Source of the DNA: Botryosphaeria dothidea
Taxonomy: Eukaryota > Ascomycota > Dothideomycetes > Botryosphaeriales > Botryosphaeriaceae
Length of the DNA stretch: 64,000 nt
Reading direction: 5' to 3'
NCBI GenBank assembly: GCA_011503125.2
Contig: WWBZ02000062.1
Location: forward strand, 3,720,001 to 3,784,000
The translations under genes were made by a program, and so were the position numbers. Under the pieces are notes generated by a model. That model was not told where the DNA came from. It saw nothing but the letters and a program-made list of their open reading frames with translations, and ran no database searches. Below, piece after piece: positions 49,697 through 58,459 of the stretch (the stretch's first letter is position 1; each line of letters starts with the position of its first letter).

Positions 49697-50472
49697 TATT
49701 ACGGTGGCGGGGTAGTATATTAGTAGGGTGTACTTCTACGGTAACCTAGCCTTTCTAGGGTGGCACAGGTTCTAAGTTCGAATCTTAGACCGCTTACCTA
49801 CTCGTGGCATGTGCGTCCCACGTTAAAAGCACACGTACCCGCGTTCTCTCTGGCGGTAACAAGGGGGAGAAGGGCCAGCTAGGCGCTTCTGAAAATAAAT
49901 TTTAAGAGCGCTTTACTAGCGCTTATAAATAGGTAAGCCGGGACTTCTTACGGCTTAGTCTTAAGATTTACAGTCACCTCTCTCTATAGTTCCTCCCTCT
50001 TAGCTACTCTTCCTACTTTAGACACCGCTACCGGTATATAGAAAAAAACCATACTAAATAGAGTATCTACGGATACTACCATTATAGATAGGGAAGGTTT
50101 TTACCCGGGCTATCCCAAGAAAGTAGCCACGGTTTCCCCTTCCATATATACCCTTACAGATAGCCACAGCTGCATGGACCCTTCGGGGAGCTAAATCAGC
50201 TTAATTGAATTTATCTATCTATCTATCTATAGTTATTACGGTTTGAACCCTAAGGGTGCCTTAGATGGATCCTGCGGCGAGACCTTGGGTTGAGAGGACC
50301 CTGAAGCTCAACAAGAAAACTCTGCAACTCGCTACCAGCAAAAGGAACCCTAGAGAGATATATAAGCAGCGCTATCTTGCTTAAAACCTTGCTTCCTTTT
50401 CTCTTTAGCTTAGTCTTCTCGTAGATAGTAATGCCACTGTATTTCCGCGAGTGCACCGGATGCAAGCCATCA
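49697..50472 (+). repeat. Solo LTR of Gypsy family C, split by S2
   Basis: Begins tattacgg (49,697-49,704, TGTTACGG after RIP), is interrupted by S2, resumes tttgaaccc at 50,242 and ends gcaagccatca at 50,472. Without S2 and the duplicated bases it is about 239 bp, matching the inverted copy at 60,138-60,374 (237 bp). It marks the edge of the RIP-saturated block. No 5-bp duplication is visible: atagt at left, cagta at right. Confidence 0.75.
49705..50227 (+). mobile_element. SINE-like element S2 (tRNA-like head, LINE-like tail), largely un-mutated
   Basis: A 523-bp insertion flanked by the 14-bp duplication tatagttattacgg (49,691-49,704 and 50,228-50,241). The head is tRNA-like: an A-box-like stretch near 49,712 (tagtatattagtagg) and a perfect T-arm, ctaag-TTCGAAT-cttag, at 49,772-49,788, followed by ccgct, which can pair with ggcgg at the 5' end. 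The middle has no coding frame. The last 120 bp or so resembles the LINE L3 3' end: ggtttttac, ggtttcccc, gatagc, then AGCT-CCC-TTCG-GGG-AGCT (50,168-50,192), aattt and (TATC)n. Many CA/TG remain, so S2 escaped most RIP. By family knowledge such an element is transcribed by Pol III and copied by a partner LINE. Confidence 0.78.
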
Positions 50473-51171
50473 CAGTACGGCTCTACTAGCCGTGCGGGAG
50501 CTTAGTTTCTATAGTATTTTTTTCCGTACGGGCTTCCTGTCCTTAGGGTACTAAAGTCCGTATAGCCTAGGGTTCGTAACACTTATAAAGAGCTTACGTA
50601 AATTTCGTCTTCTATATCTTAGTTATTTCTATAGCTAGTAGTACGTCGTCTTTCTCTAATATTTCTTTTAGGAGCCTTTGATTAAGATCTAGTAACTATT
50701 TAGTTGTTTAATAGGACTATAGTTAATTGGCGGCGCCCGCGGTATGGTAGGGGTTCCGGATTAGGAGCCATAGTTTCACGTATAGTGCCAAGCCTGTGCT
50801 TTGACTACTAGGGGAAGAATTTTGCGTCTAGTAAATATAGAAGGCTCTATAAGATAGCCCCGCCTAGCGGCCGCGCCTCGGCGCTACAGGCTTTGCTGCT
50901 GAGTTAACGTGGTGTGGCCGCTGTGCGCTTTCTTTTGCTAGTGGTTTGGTCCCTGGCCGAGCCTTGGTTAGTAGTTTGTTTTCCCGTGCGTGTTGGTCCT
51001 TTTTCGCTGGAACAAGTGATTCTTGATGGACCAATCTGGCCTTTGATTGATTCTTTCCCTAGGATAGAGACGCACCCTTCAGTTCCTAACGGTCAACTGG
51101 ATGTGAAGGTTCCCTTTCATGATTTCCCGGAAATCTCATCCTGTGTACTTTACAGCAAAGCTATGTCTTTC
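50473..51171. other. Unassigned, partly RIP-like stretch
   Basis: Between two solo LTRs. The left half (to about 50,850) is poor in CA/TG and looks like decayed repeat sequence, with ccgtac/gtacgg short inverted motifs near 50,476 and 50,525. The right half is ordinary. A frame is open at 50,914-51,177 but it lacks an ATG and I do not recognise it. Confidence 0.4.
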
Positions 51172-51380
51172 TGTTGAACAGCGCGAGAGAGAATGGACGC
51201 TGCTGGCCCTCTAAATTGATTGCTGATCTGTGATTAGTTCGCAAATACCAGATGATGAGTGGCATGAGGAGGAGGGTCGGTGACCCGGTACCCTCTTATA
51301 TAGTAGCTATATAACAACTTTTCGGTGTTGATCCTTAGTTCGACTAGACCCTGTTCCTCCCAACAAATTATATTCCAACA
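51172..51380. repeat. Solo LTR-like repeat, 209 bp
   Basis: Runs from TGTTGAACAG to ATTCCAACA, so it has TG...CA ends with short inverted termini. Its centre (51,234-51,313) recurs at 58,014-58,097 with mostly transition differences (gcaaata-c-cagatgatgag against gcaaata-c-tagataatgag). Size and ends fit a solo LTR. Orientation and superfamily are unknown, and no clean 5-bp duplication is visible (ctttc against ctcta). Confidence 0.5.
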
Positions 51381-52236
51381 CTCTATCACTTGCACCGCCT
51401 CGGCTAATTTTTCATCGACACCGGTGACCTCTCCTTCAACGACGCTGAGGAAGACATATTGGTACTACTAGGCACAAGACTAAGAGACGCGCTAGATGGA
51501 TGCCGCGACTGGCAACAAGGAGGCTCGTCCTGTGCGGAAGCGCCCGCACGCAATCCTGCTCGAGATCTGGGTGCTCTGCCTCTGCAATGCAACTATGAGC
51601 GGAATGCCGCCCTACTTCTTTCTTCCCGTGGCCTTGCCATTGTCCTCTACTTCTACTCCTCTTTCCTGCTTTTGATGCGACTCACCCATATCCAATGGCC
51701 TCGCTATACACCTGATCAAAACTTGTTGGCTGGCCTTCCTGGCCTGCTTTCGGCATAAAGTATCCCGTAGACCTCAAAATAACCTGCATGTCATCTGTCA
51801 GAGCGTATTCATCCATGTGATTCCTCGCTCGTCCCTCACGCGTGCATCTGAGCCTCCTATTGGCGGTTTCTCCTTTGCATTTGCAATGGAGAAGAGAGGG
51901 ATACCAGGCCATTTTCACAACCGCTATTTTCAGCCCCGAACAAAGCCAGCTCGCCAGCTCAACGGGGAATCGGCTTCCACATTGCCTATGGGGTAAAACT
52001 ATTTGAGCCCTTTACTTGCAATCACATTCTCTCATTAACCATTTCGAAAATGTTCCACCTCGACACCACCAGCCTTCTTGCAAGCACCATCGGCCTTCGA
52101 CTACACTCCATCTTCACGCCAACTTGCAATCCACACGCAACCAGGGAAATAAGAAAAGGAAAAAATCACCGCATCCCACCGACAAAAAAAACAATCCTTC
52201 CATCGCCCGCTCTCGTTCAGACCATGTCTCTGCCCC
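51381..52236. other. No gene that I can support
   Basis: Normal composition. A plus frame open at 51,411-51,758 lacks an ATG near its start and resembles nothing I know. It is overlapped by an equally unconvincing minus frame. This stretch probably includes the 3' flank of the gene at 52,237-53,664. Confidence 0.4.
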
Positions 52237-53664
52237 TCAGGCACCATTTCCCTCCTCACCGGCGGTCAAGCGCAATTGTCTCCTCATGCGGCGGGCCAAC
52301 ACGTCTCCAGCGGCTACGGCTACCAATCCTCCTCCCTGCTCGGCGCGGTCCACGAGCTGCTGCACGTCGCGGGCGGCAGCGTCGGCGTAGGCCGTCTTGG
52401 CCCAGGCGTGGATCTCGTTGACCCAATGCACCAGCTTCCTGACGGCCCTGTCGTCCACGAGGCGGCCGCCCGAGAGGCGAGTGGTGCGGCAGCCGGCCCA
52501 GCCTCGGTCGCGAGTTGTTCTTGGCGTCAGGCAGAAGACGACGAAGCACGGGCCGGCGATGACGATGGCGTAGTGGCGGAGGCAGAGGTCCAAATTACCG
52601 TCGCTCTCGCCTGGATGCTGCTGCTGCTGCTGCTGTCCGGCGGTGGTGGCCTCGGCGTGCAGGCGCCAGCGGTTGTACAGCGCGATGGCGCCCGCGCCCG
52701 CCAGCTCGTGCTCGCCCCGCGCCAGCTCCGCCTCGCTGCTCTTGACGGCCACGCTGAGGTACGGACAGAAGCCGTTAGTGCTAACGTACACGTGCGGCTG
52801 TAGGTCGTCACTCGTCAAGTCGTCGGCGCGCGTCGCCGTGCCGGGCGTGCGGCCGTGCCAGAGCCAGTACGAGATGTCGGGCGAGACGGAGATGGGGGGT
52901 GCCACGGCGGGCATATCTTCCGTACAGTCCTCGTCGGGAAGCAGCGGCGGCGGAGCGAGCCACCTACGCTTAGGGTCGTTCTCGTCGGTGGCGCTGCCGG
53001 GCGTGAAGTCCTGCCTTAGGTGCCGCTTTACGAGTAGGGAGGTCTCGAAAGGCGAAGGAGCAGGCTGGCGTGGGCGCTCGGCGCGGAAGAAGCGGTCGAG
53101 GGCGATGGCAAGGTAGGAGAGCTCCCGCTGCGGAGGCGGCGGCGGCGGCTCCTGGGCGTGCTGTAGGTACTCGAGTCGGGTATCTTGGATGACCTCAGAG
53201 TCGTGGGCATCGAGCCATAACGTCGGGCTGCTGCTTAGAACAACATTCCGGGCGGCGTAGAACTCCCTTGCCGTTATGCCTCGAGTGAGCGCAACGTCGA
53301 CTTGGAAGTGGCGGAAGGCGTCTATCGAGGGGTAGGAGTGATGGGTGGATATGTGAATGCCGCGCGGCTGGAGCATGAGCTCGAGAAAGCGCTTGGTACC
53401 AGGCTGGGGCACACGAGCCGATCGCCGCCTTGGCCGCCTTGAGGAGTCATCATCCCTGTCCTCGGTGTCGGCGTAGCTTTCCGTCGGCTCGCTGGCGGCG
53501 TTGAAGATGAGGTTGAAGTGGTTGTGGGCCATGACTCTTAATCGACGAGCTCTGTCAGTGCGCACAAGGCTCCACAAGTAGGTGATCTTCTCTGGCTCTG
53601 TCTCTGGAATGTCCGTCGGGTAAGCGCTCGTGGAAGTGGGCCCTGATCTGTCGCTGCGAGGCAT
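52237..53664 (-). CDS. Fungal PD-(D/E)XK-like protein of the CPYLTIEFK type
   Basis: 475 residues from ATG at 53,664; the frame extends 7 codons further but only from a TTG. GC-rich, intact, with no RIP-type stops, unlike its neighbours. The first 90 residues are polar and Arg-rich with an acidic stretch. A central region has Pro runs and the motif SPDISYWLWHG (about residues 259-269), then GFCPYLSVAVKSSE (about 298-311), LAGAGAIALYNRW, a Gln run (about 344-350), LRHYAIVIAGPCFVVFCL, WAGCRTTRL and LVHWVNEIHAW. A widespread fungal family of unknown role carries this order, with CPYLTIEFK as the presumed nuclease core. Here the expected Glu is Ala (AVK), so catalysis may be lost. Possible activity on DNA is an inference from the fold. 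No intron is evident. Confidence 0.7.
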   Translation of the reverse strand: MPRSDRSGPTSTSAYPTDIPETEPEKITYLWSLVRTDRARRLRVMAHNHFNLIFNAASEPTESYADTEDRDDDSSRRPRRRSARVPQPGTKRFLELMLQPRGIHISTHHSYPSIDAFRHFQVDVALTRGITAREFYAARNVVLSSSPTLWLDAHDSEVIQDTRLEYLQHAQEPPPPPPQRELSYLAIALDRFFRAERPRQPAPSPFETSLLVKRHLRQDFTPGSATDENDPKRRWLAPPPLLPDEDCTEDMPAVAPPISVSPDISYWLWHGRTPGTATRADDLTSDDLQPHVYVSTNGFCPYLSVAVKSSEAELARGEHELAGAGAIALYNRWRLHAEATTAGQQQQQQHPGESDGNLDLCLRHYAIVIAGPCFVVFCLTPRTTRDRGWAGCRTTRLSGGRLVDDRAVRKLVHWVNEIHAWAKTAYADAAARDVQQLVDRAEQGGGLVAVAAGDVLARRMRRQLRLTAGEEGNGA

Positions 53665-53726
53665 GCTTCTTAAACTGTCGTTCAACCTTGCTTGTTGACG
53701 GAAACCTTTTGTTCGTGCAAATAAGT

Positions 53727-54245
53727 TTAACTTTGCTTGTTCTTGTCTGGAAACCGATTGTCCGCGTGGGTGAGTTCGGCTCTGCTTGTTAGTGCGGCTT
53801 GCTTGAGTAAAGCTCTGTGGAGGTTGGTTAAGGAAAGCTGATGGACAAGATGAGATAACGTCACATATGGTAACACTTCTTTATTGTTACTAACACCAAC
53901 CATCACCACAAAGGTGACACTGGTGTTATAGGTTGTGATGAAGCATAGGAGGACGTCATAGTCTTGAAAAACTCGCCTTGCTCGCCTCGGAGCTACCTGA
54001 GTTTTTCGTTGCAGATCTCTTTCCAGGTCGCTTAGCAATTTTTGTTTCCTCAACCGCCCGCCCACCTTGGTCCTGGCCTCGAGACTAGACATTGCGTGAT
54101 GTATGCTCGTGTATTGTCCTGTGAAGGCGGATGCTTGAGGAATGCTTGCTGTAGACGTGGCCGGGGGCAGTACACGGTAGGTGCGGGTCAGCGGCTGGGA
54201 TACGGAAGTAGATGAATAATTAGGGTAGCTACTCTTCTTATCCAT
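53727..54245 (-). CDS. Hypothetical small protein, unrecognised
   Basis: 172 codons from ATG at 54,243-54,245. The frame opens earlier but without an ATG. Ser/Thr-rich N terminus, a basic segment (RLRKQKLLSDLERDLQRK), then a hydrophobic stretch (FITTYNTSVTFVVMVGV) that could be a membrane segment or translated non-coding sequence. It ends 62 bp before the start of the next minus-strand gene, so it may instead be part of that gene's leader or an upstream exon. I recognise no domain. Confidence 0.28.
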   Translation of the reverse strand: MDKKSSYPNYSSTSVSQPLTRTYRVLPPATSTASIPQASAFTGQYTSIHHAMSSLEARTKVGGRLRKQKLLSDLERDLQRKTQVAPRRARRVFQDYDVLLCFITTYNTSVTFVVMVGVSNNKEVLPYVTLSHLVHQLSLTNLHRALLKQAALTSRAELTHADNRFPDKNKQS

Positions 54246-54864
54246 CACCGGCTGTAAATTCCGCGGCAAGGCTCTGGTTGATTTTGATGGATACAATATA
54301 CGAAGATTAGCGCTGATCGAGCGAGTTCTATGCGTCTGAGCAGCGAGTAATGGACGGGTTGTGTCCCGAATTGCAGGCAAAAAGGCATGTCGGCACTATG
54401 ACATTCGAGGCATTGTAAGAAGTGTATTGTAGTGTATCGCTTCTGGAGAAGGAGTGTTGTTACAACCAATCGAAGAACATGCCCCGTTGCTCCTCCTACA
54501 ACAAAATACACCTTGAGACTAAGCCTGTGACCAATCGTTGACAAAGGATGCAACTAGGTGTATTTCCGCTCGATCCCTCGATTCTCTCCCTGAGCCTTTT
54601 AGTCGCCGTCCACAGCCATTCTGCTGGGCTACGGGTGAACCCACCCCTCTACATGCTCCCGCTAATCCTCCAGCTAATCCTCCATAGCGCCACCCCCTAC
54701 TCCTTATGTCGACGCTTCTCTCTATGCACCGCCGCAGCAAAGCGCATTAGTTCTAAGCTTGCAGCTCCACCACACGCACCACCTCTAAGTATCCGCATCT
54801 CCAGAGCTCTCCGGTTGTAAGTTCTTTCTTTCGCTGGCTAGTTAAAATAGAGAGCCCCGTATTA
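54246..54864. other. No gene that I can support
   Basis: Several overlapping short frames on both strands, none with a recognisable domain. A plus frame from ATG 54,548 to 54,820 is Leu/Ser-rich and looks fortuitous. Confidence 0.4.
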
Positions 54865-55437
54865 CTATCCACCGCCGAGGAAGCTCTCGACAAGGGCGGT
54901 CTACCCGGCGGGTAGCGACTCGCTGCGGGCAACGGCGGCGTCCGGGAAGATGCGGTATAGGCGGCCGGCGTCGTCCTCGCCGAGCGGGAGGAACGGGCAG
55001 ATGGCGGTGGGCAGCAGACCGAGCAGCGCCGCGCTGTCGTTGGAATTGCGGAAGTTGGTCTTGCCGATGGCGTCGACGATTTCCTAGCGCGTCGGGGCCG
55101 TATTGTTGCGTTACCACCGCGCCGCAGCCATCGTTTGAGACTTGAAAAACGCCGCCCATTCCGACTCGATGGGGAAGCGTGCGTTGATGGTTTCGAATGT
55201 CGTCGGGACATCGTATCCGAGGATAGCTGCGTGGAGCTGGGTGAACTCGTCGGCCGACGGCCTATGGCGTTCGTTGCGGAGGAAGCAGGTAGATGATAGT
55301 TTATCGAAGGACAAAGCTGGAAGGGTGGAGCTTGTCGCTGTGGGGCCTTGAGCAACAACGGGGAAGATCGGAAAAAGAGGTGAAATTCGGATAAAGAAAC
55401 GCGCGGCTCTCTTCCATCGACAAACGCCGCTGAACAA
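54865..55437 (-). pseudogene. Broken unknown gene with RIP-type stops
   Basis: One minus-strand frame stays coding-like from about 55,350 to 54,865. It holds SADEFTQLHAAILGYDV, then FPIESEWAAFFKSQTMAAA, then IVDAIGKTNFRN, then ALLGLLPTAICPFLPLGED and AGRLYRIFPDAAVARS. It is interrupted by TAA at 55,111-55,113 and TAG at 55,084-55,086, 54,901-54,903 and 54,865-54,867. All lie in the same frame and fit CA-to-TA change, at sites originally CAA or CAG. Codon use is GC-rich between the stops. I do not recognise the family. The N-terminal limit is uncertain: no in-frame ATG is obvious, and an intron end near 55,350 is possible. A short dead gene beside the repeat block fits RIP of a once-duplicated gene, or leakage. 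Confidence 0.55.
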
Positions 55438-56968
55438 TTCCCCTGTTACGTGTCTCTTTATTTTGGCCGTGTCAGTGTTAATGCACTGAATGATAATGTC
55501 TCAGGCCAACGCAGAATGAAAGAAAAATGTCTTACAACAATCAAACACAATCAATATAGGGTGACGGAGGAGCTTGATAAAATAAATACAACATGCCAGC
55601 ATGTTAACACCCCACATGGCGCTCTAGCTGGTCCGTGAATGCTCTCTAGCGAGGCCCTGGAAGGATTTCAGAAGGGCCGCCGTGGACTTGTTCAAGCCAC
55701 TCTTGAGCGTGGCGCGGGCAGCAGATGTCCTACAGCTGGGCGTAACACATGCAGCAACTCTGGCAGCATGAGGTGCATGTCCGCCAGGCACAACTTGCGT
55801 TGGGGGGGCGTGGGACTGGCGGGGGCTGGGTGCGAATGGCGAAGCTGGACAGAAAATGGGGGCTGACCAAAACGTCTCCGCGCAGAGCTGGTCTAGCAAG
55901 CCTGGCCGTACAAGGGAATCACGCGAGGGATAACGAGGACACGAGGCGGCCGGATTGCCGTTACAACGGGCCGAGTCCATGGCTATGTTCAAATGTCTTG
56001 TTGCAATTGCAGCGGCCCAACAGCGGTCGATCTTGCACACTCGCGCGTAAGTTTAACGAGTCACGGTAAATAAGCGACTAATGAGTGTGAGAATGGCTGT
56101 GAGGTGGGGCCAGGCACTGGTATGTGTGCTGGACACCAGAGAAGGGAACATACCTGGACATGACCAAGCGGAAGGGGCGCATATTTTGAGTATTTCGAAG
56201 ACGTTATCCCTGTTGTTGGTCTATCTATCCAGTCCTTCTACTCTCCGACTTAAAACATTCGTTCTAACGATTATCTTTAGCACCGCCTGCTTTCACCTCT
56301 AGTAGAGGTCAGTTGCGGTACTGGTTAGTAACGAATTCTCAAGGACTACTTGTTGTGATATAGCTATACGGGAACGCACAGATGCATCCTAAAATAGTTA
56401 GTTTAGATCCTGAGGATAAGAGGCGGCCCCGTTAATTTTCCCCTCCCCTGTCAACTGCCTCCGTTGCCGTTTATCTCCCATGCAACCCTCTCTTTCTGCC
56501 ACTTATACCCGCATGAGGCTGAAACTACGCTAACAGGGATATATACACGTGGTTCTAACACTATCACGCCGTCAATCCATAATCTTCACGTCTTCCCACA
56601 CCTTACCTTATGCGTTATGCGGCTATAGACTCTTCGGTTAGGACAACGTCGCGGAATATTAATACGAAATCGTAGGCATTTACGAGTGCAGCTTATTACT
56701 CTCCGTGCACTGGGCGGTGAAGGAGCTATAGCTGCGGCTGCGAGCCTACATTGGGTATATCTGCGCTGGACGAGGATTGTTTGGGGGCGAGGGCAATTTG
56801 GAGGAGCGCATGCTCAGCAACACCGGCCTGACGCGTCGTAGCTCTGGGGCAGCCTGTCGCGGGTCGTCGGGCATGATTCGTCCGTAAACTCGGCTAAAAT
56901 GCGGTTAAGCGCCTATCGGATTACTAACACTCTTAGTGTTGAACTTTTTAGGTCGGAGAGAAAAGATT
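55438..56968. other. Mostly unassigned; possible short decayed frame at 56,612-56,907
   Basis: Overlapping frames at 55,624-56,069 on both strands have no recognisable content. At 56,612-56,907 (plus) one frame reads YEIVGIYECSLLLSVHWAV, then LRAYIGYICAGRGLFGG, then LEERMLSNTGLTRRS. Its stops (TAG at 56,639, TAA near 56,660, TAG near 56,729, TAA near 56,885) could all be CA-to-TA changes. This may be a remnant of a repeated gene, but I cannot name it. Confidence 0.3.
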
Positions 56969-57078
56969 GTGTCAGACTGTGGGTGGGCCTCAGACCTTGA
57001 ACTGTGTAAGATCAGAAGAACGAACTGAATTTCTGCCTGTGTGCTTCTGCCTGTCTTCCGTAATGAAGGTGGGTAGAC
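56969..57078. repeat. Dispersed repeat R1, copy a
   Basis: About 110 bp (gtcagactgtgggtggg ... tctgcctgtc ... tgaaggtg) recurring at 62,394-62,497 in the same orientation, with differences that are mostly transitions. Directly followed by the short LTR at 57,083. Confidence 0.7.
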
Positions 57079-57082
57079 TTGC

Positions 57083-57193
57083 TGTTGGAAATATCGTCTC
57101 TGAATGCTCCAAATTAGGTTTAGCGCAGAATACCCCTCCTCATGGGCATGCCAACAATCCACTCTTTATTCGTATCACAACGAATTTCCAACA
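57083..57193. repeat. Short solo LTR (TGTTGGAAAT...ATTTCCAACA), 111 bp
   Basis: Perfect 10-bp inverted ends TGTTGGAAAT and ATTTCCAACA. The flanks cttgc (57,078-57,082) and attgc (57,194-57,198) match at four of five bases, which fits a target duplication. A second copy lies at 57,818-57,953. Size and ends suggest a Copia-like or TRIM solo LTR. Confidence 0.65.
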
Positions 57194-57430
57194 ATTGCTT
57201 ATATAAATAAGAGAGAGAGCAGTGTAACTTAGAGTATGGGTGATCCGATACTAAGTGCCGATGAGGGGTTGGGCATTAATGAGAGGAGTTTCCATTCATC
57301 CGATGGTTGATAGAAGATTTGAGATAATTGTAATGTCTAAGGCAGCAAGGCTGATAATTTGTCGAAAAGGGGATTCTGGTTGATAGAAAGTGAAGGCTTC
57401 GTTATTTAGTGAAAGGCAGCTGTGCATATC

Positions 57431-57478
57431 TGATGAAATCAAATGGGTGAATCAATCATAATGAGTGAATGAATGACT
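57431..57478 (+). repeat. Inverted repeat R2, left arm
   Basis: 48 bp (tgatgaaat ... gtgaatcaatcataatga ... gaatgact) matching the reverse complement of 61,272-61,319 with few differences. The rest of 57,194-57,817 holds no gene that I can support. Confidence 0.75.
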
Positions 57479-57817
57479 TGATTGCTTGGTTGCTGAGGCG
57501 CTCGTGGTGTTGCTCCCAAGACGTCTCAGAATGAATGACTAAGCTAATATACTATCCAATAACAGATAACGGAGGTGATTGAGCTCATTTTCCATCAGAA
57601 TAAATATTGGCACGAGTTGTATTTGAGAGTAGTTAGCCTTAGATTCTGAGGATAAAATGTGGCCCCCTCTCAAGGCATGCCACTTATTATCTAGCGATTG
57701 CGAATACAAACCAATTCAAACACATCTGATAGAGAGAGGTGTATCTAGAGGCCATGAGCACTGACTGACCCCTCCGTTTGCTTGTACACAAGCGAGGCTC
57801 GGCAGCGAATAGCATAT

Positions 57818-57953
57818 TGTTGGAAATATAGTCTCAGAATGTTCCGAATTAGGTTTAGCGTCAAATAGTCTATATAGCAGACACCCTCTCATACCCCTCT
57901 CATGGGACATGCCAACAATCCAGACAATAATCAAATCAACTTGATTTCCAACA
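57818..57953. repeat. Short solo LTR, second copy, 136 bp
   Basis: TGTTGGAAAT...ATTTCCAACA with the same ends and the shared stretches aattaggtttagcg and gccaacaatcca, plus about 25 bp extra in the middle (a partial repeat of ctctcat). The flanks do not match, so the duplication is lost or was never there. Confidence 0.65.
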
Positions 57954-58005
57954 TACTATTACCCCCCTCTTAGAGGATAGATAGAATCTACTTTCCTTCT
58001 AACCT

Positions 58006-58100
58006 GTTAAATTGTAATTGGTTCGCAAATACTAGATAATGAGTGGTATCCCCAGGAGGGGAGTAGGTGACCCGGTACCCTCTTATATAGTAACTAACCT
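58006..58100. repeat. Partial copy of the 51,172-51,380 repeat
   Basis: Shares gttcgcaaata, tgagtgg, and ggtgacccggtaccctc followed by ttatatagtaact with 51,234-51,313. Only the middle of the LTR-like unit is present. The following 58,101-58,459 contains no gene that I can support. Confidence 0.6.
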
Positions 58101-58459
58101 TCCCCCCGGTGTGACGAAAACCCCTATGTGCCAAAAAAAGCCCGAGATACCTTAAGTTTGTAGCAACTGCATAGACGTATCTATGTAGAAATTCTTATAA
58201 AACTATGCTAGGCATATTCTACGGCTATTTAAGTTACTGATGGAATGCATGGACTGTAGTGGAGGCCATGGGCCTGGAATGACTCTTCCTTTGTTCTCTT
58301 TGTTCACTCGCATCTCCAAGACCATTGGCAGATTAGCTCTAATAGCTCGCTTAACGAGCAGAGCTTGGCAGTTGGGTATATCAACCCCTGCCAACTCTCT
58401 CTTCAATCGATCATCCTTTCGCACCACATCCATCAGTTACTTATAAATTATTTTAAATT

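Noticed and set aside
49705..49800. tRNA gene
   Set aside because: T-arm and part of the acceptor stem fit, but the D and anticodon arms do not fold well. The unit repeats at 15,681-16,293 with a LINE-like tail, so it is the head of a SINE-like element.
50250..50465. 71-codon minus frame resembling frames near 60,281-60,574
   Set aside because: The likeness is due to the shared family C LTR, not to a protein.
50914..51177. 87-codon plus frame with signal-like N terminus
   Set aside because: Begins with GTG, not a normal fungal start, and runs into a solo LTR. No homologue recognised.
52256..53116. Several long frames opposite or beside the PD-(D/E)XK-like gene
   Set aside because: GC-rich shadow frames with low-complexity Arg/Ser/Ala translations. 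The 52,237-53,664 frame has recognisable conserved blocks.
54753..55358. 201-codon minus frame
   Set aside because: Ser/Arg/Pro low-complexity translation in another phase of the broken gene at 54,865-55,437, whose own phase looks like a protein.
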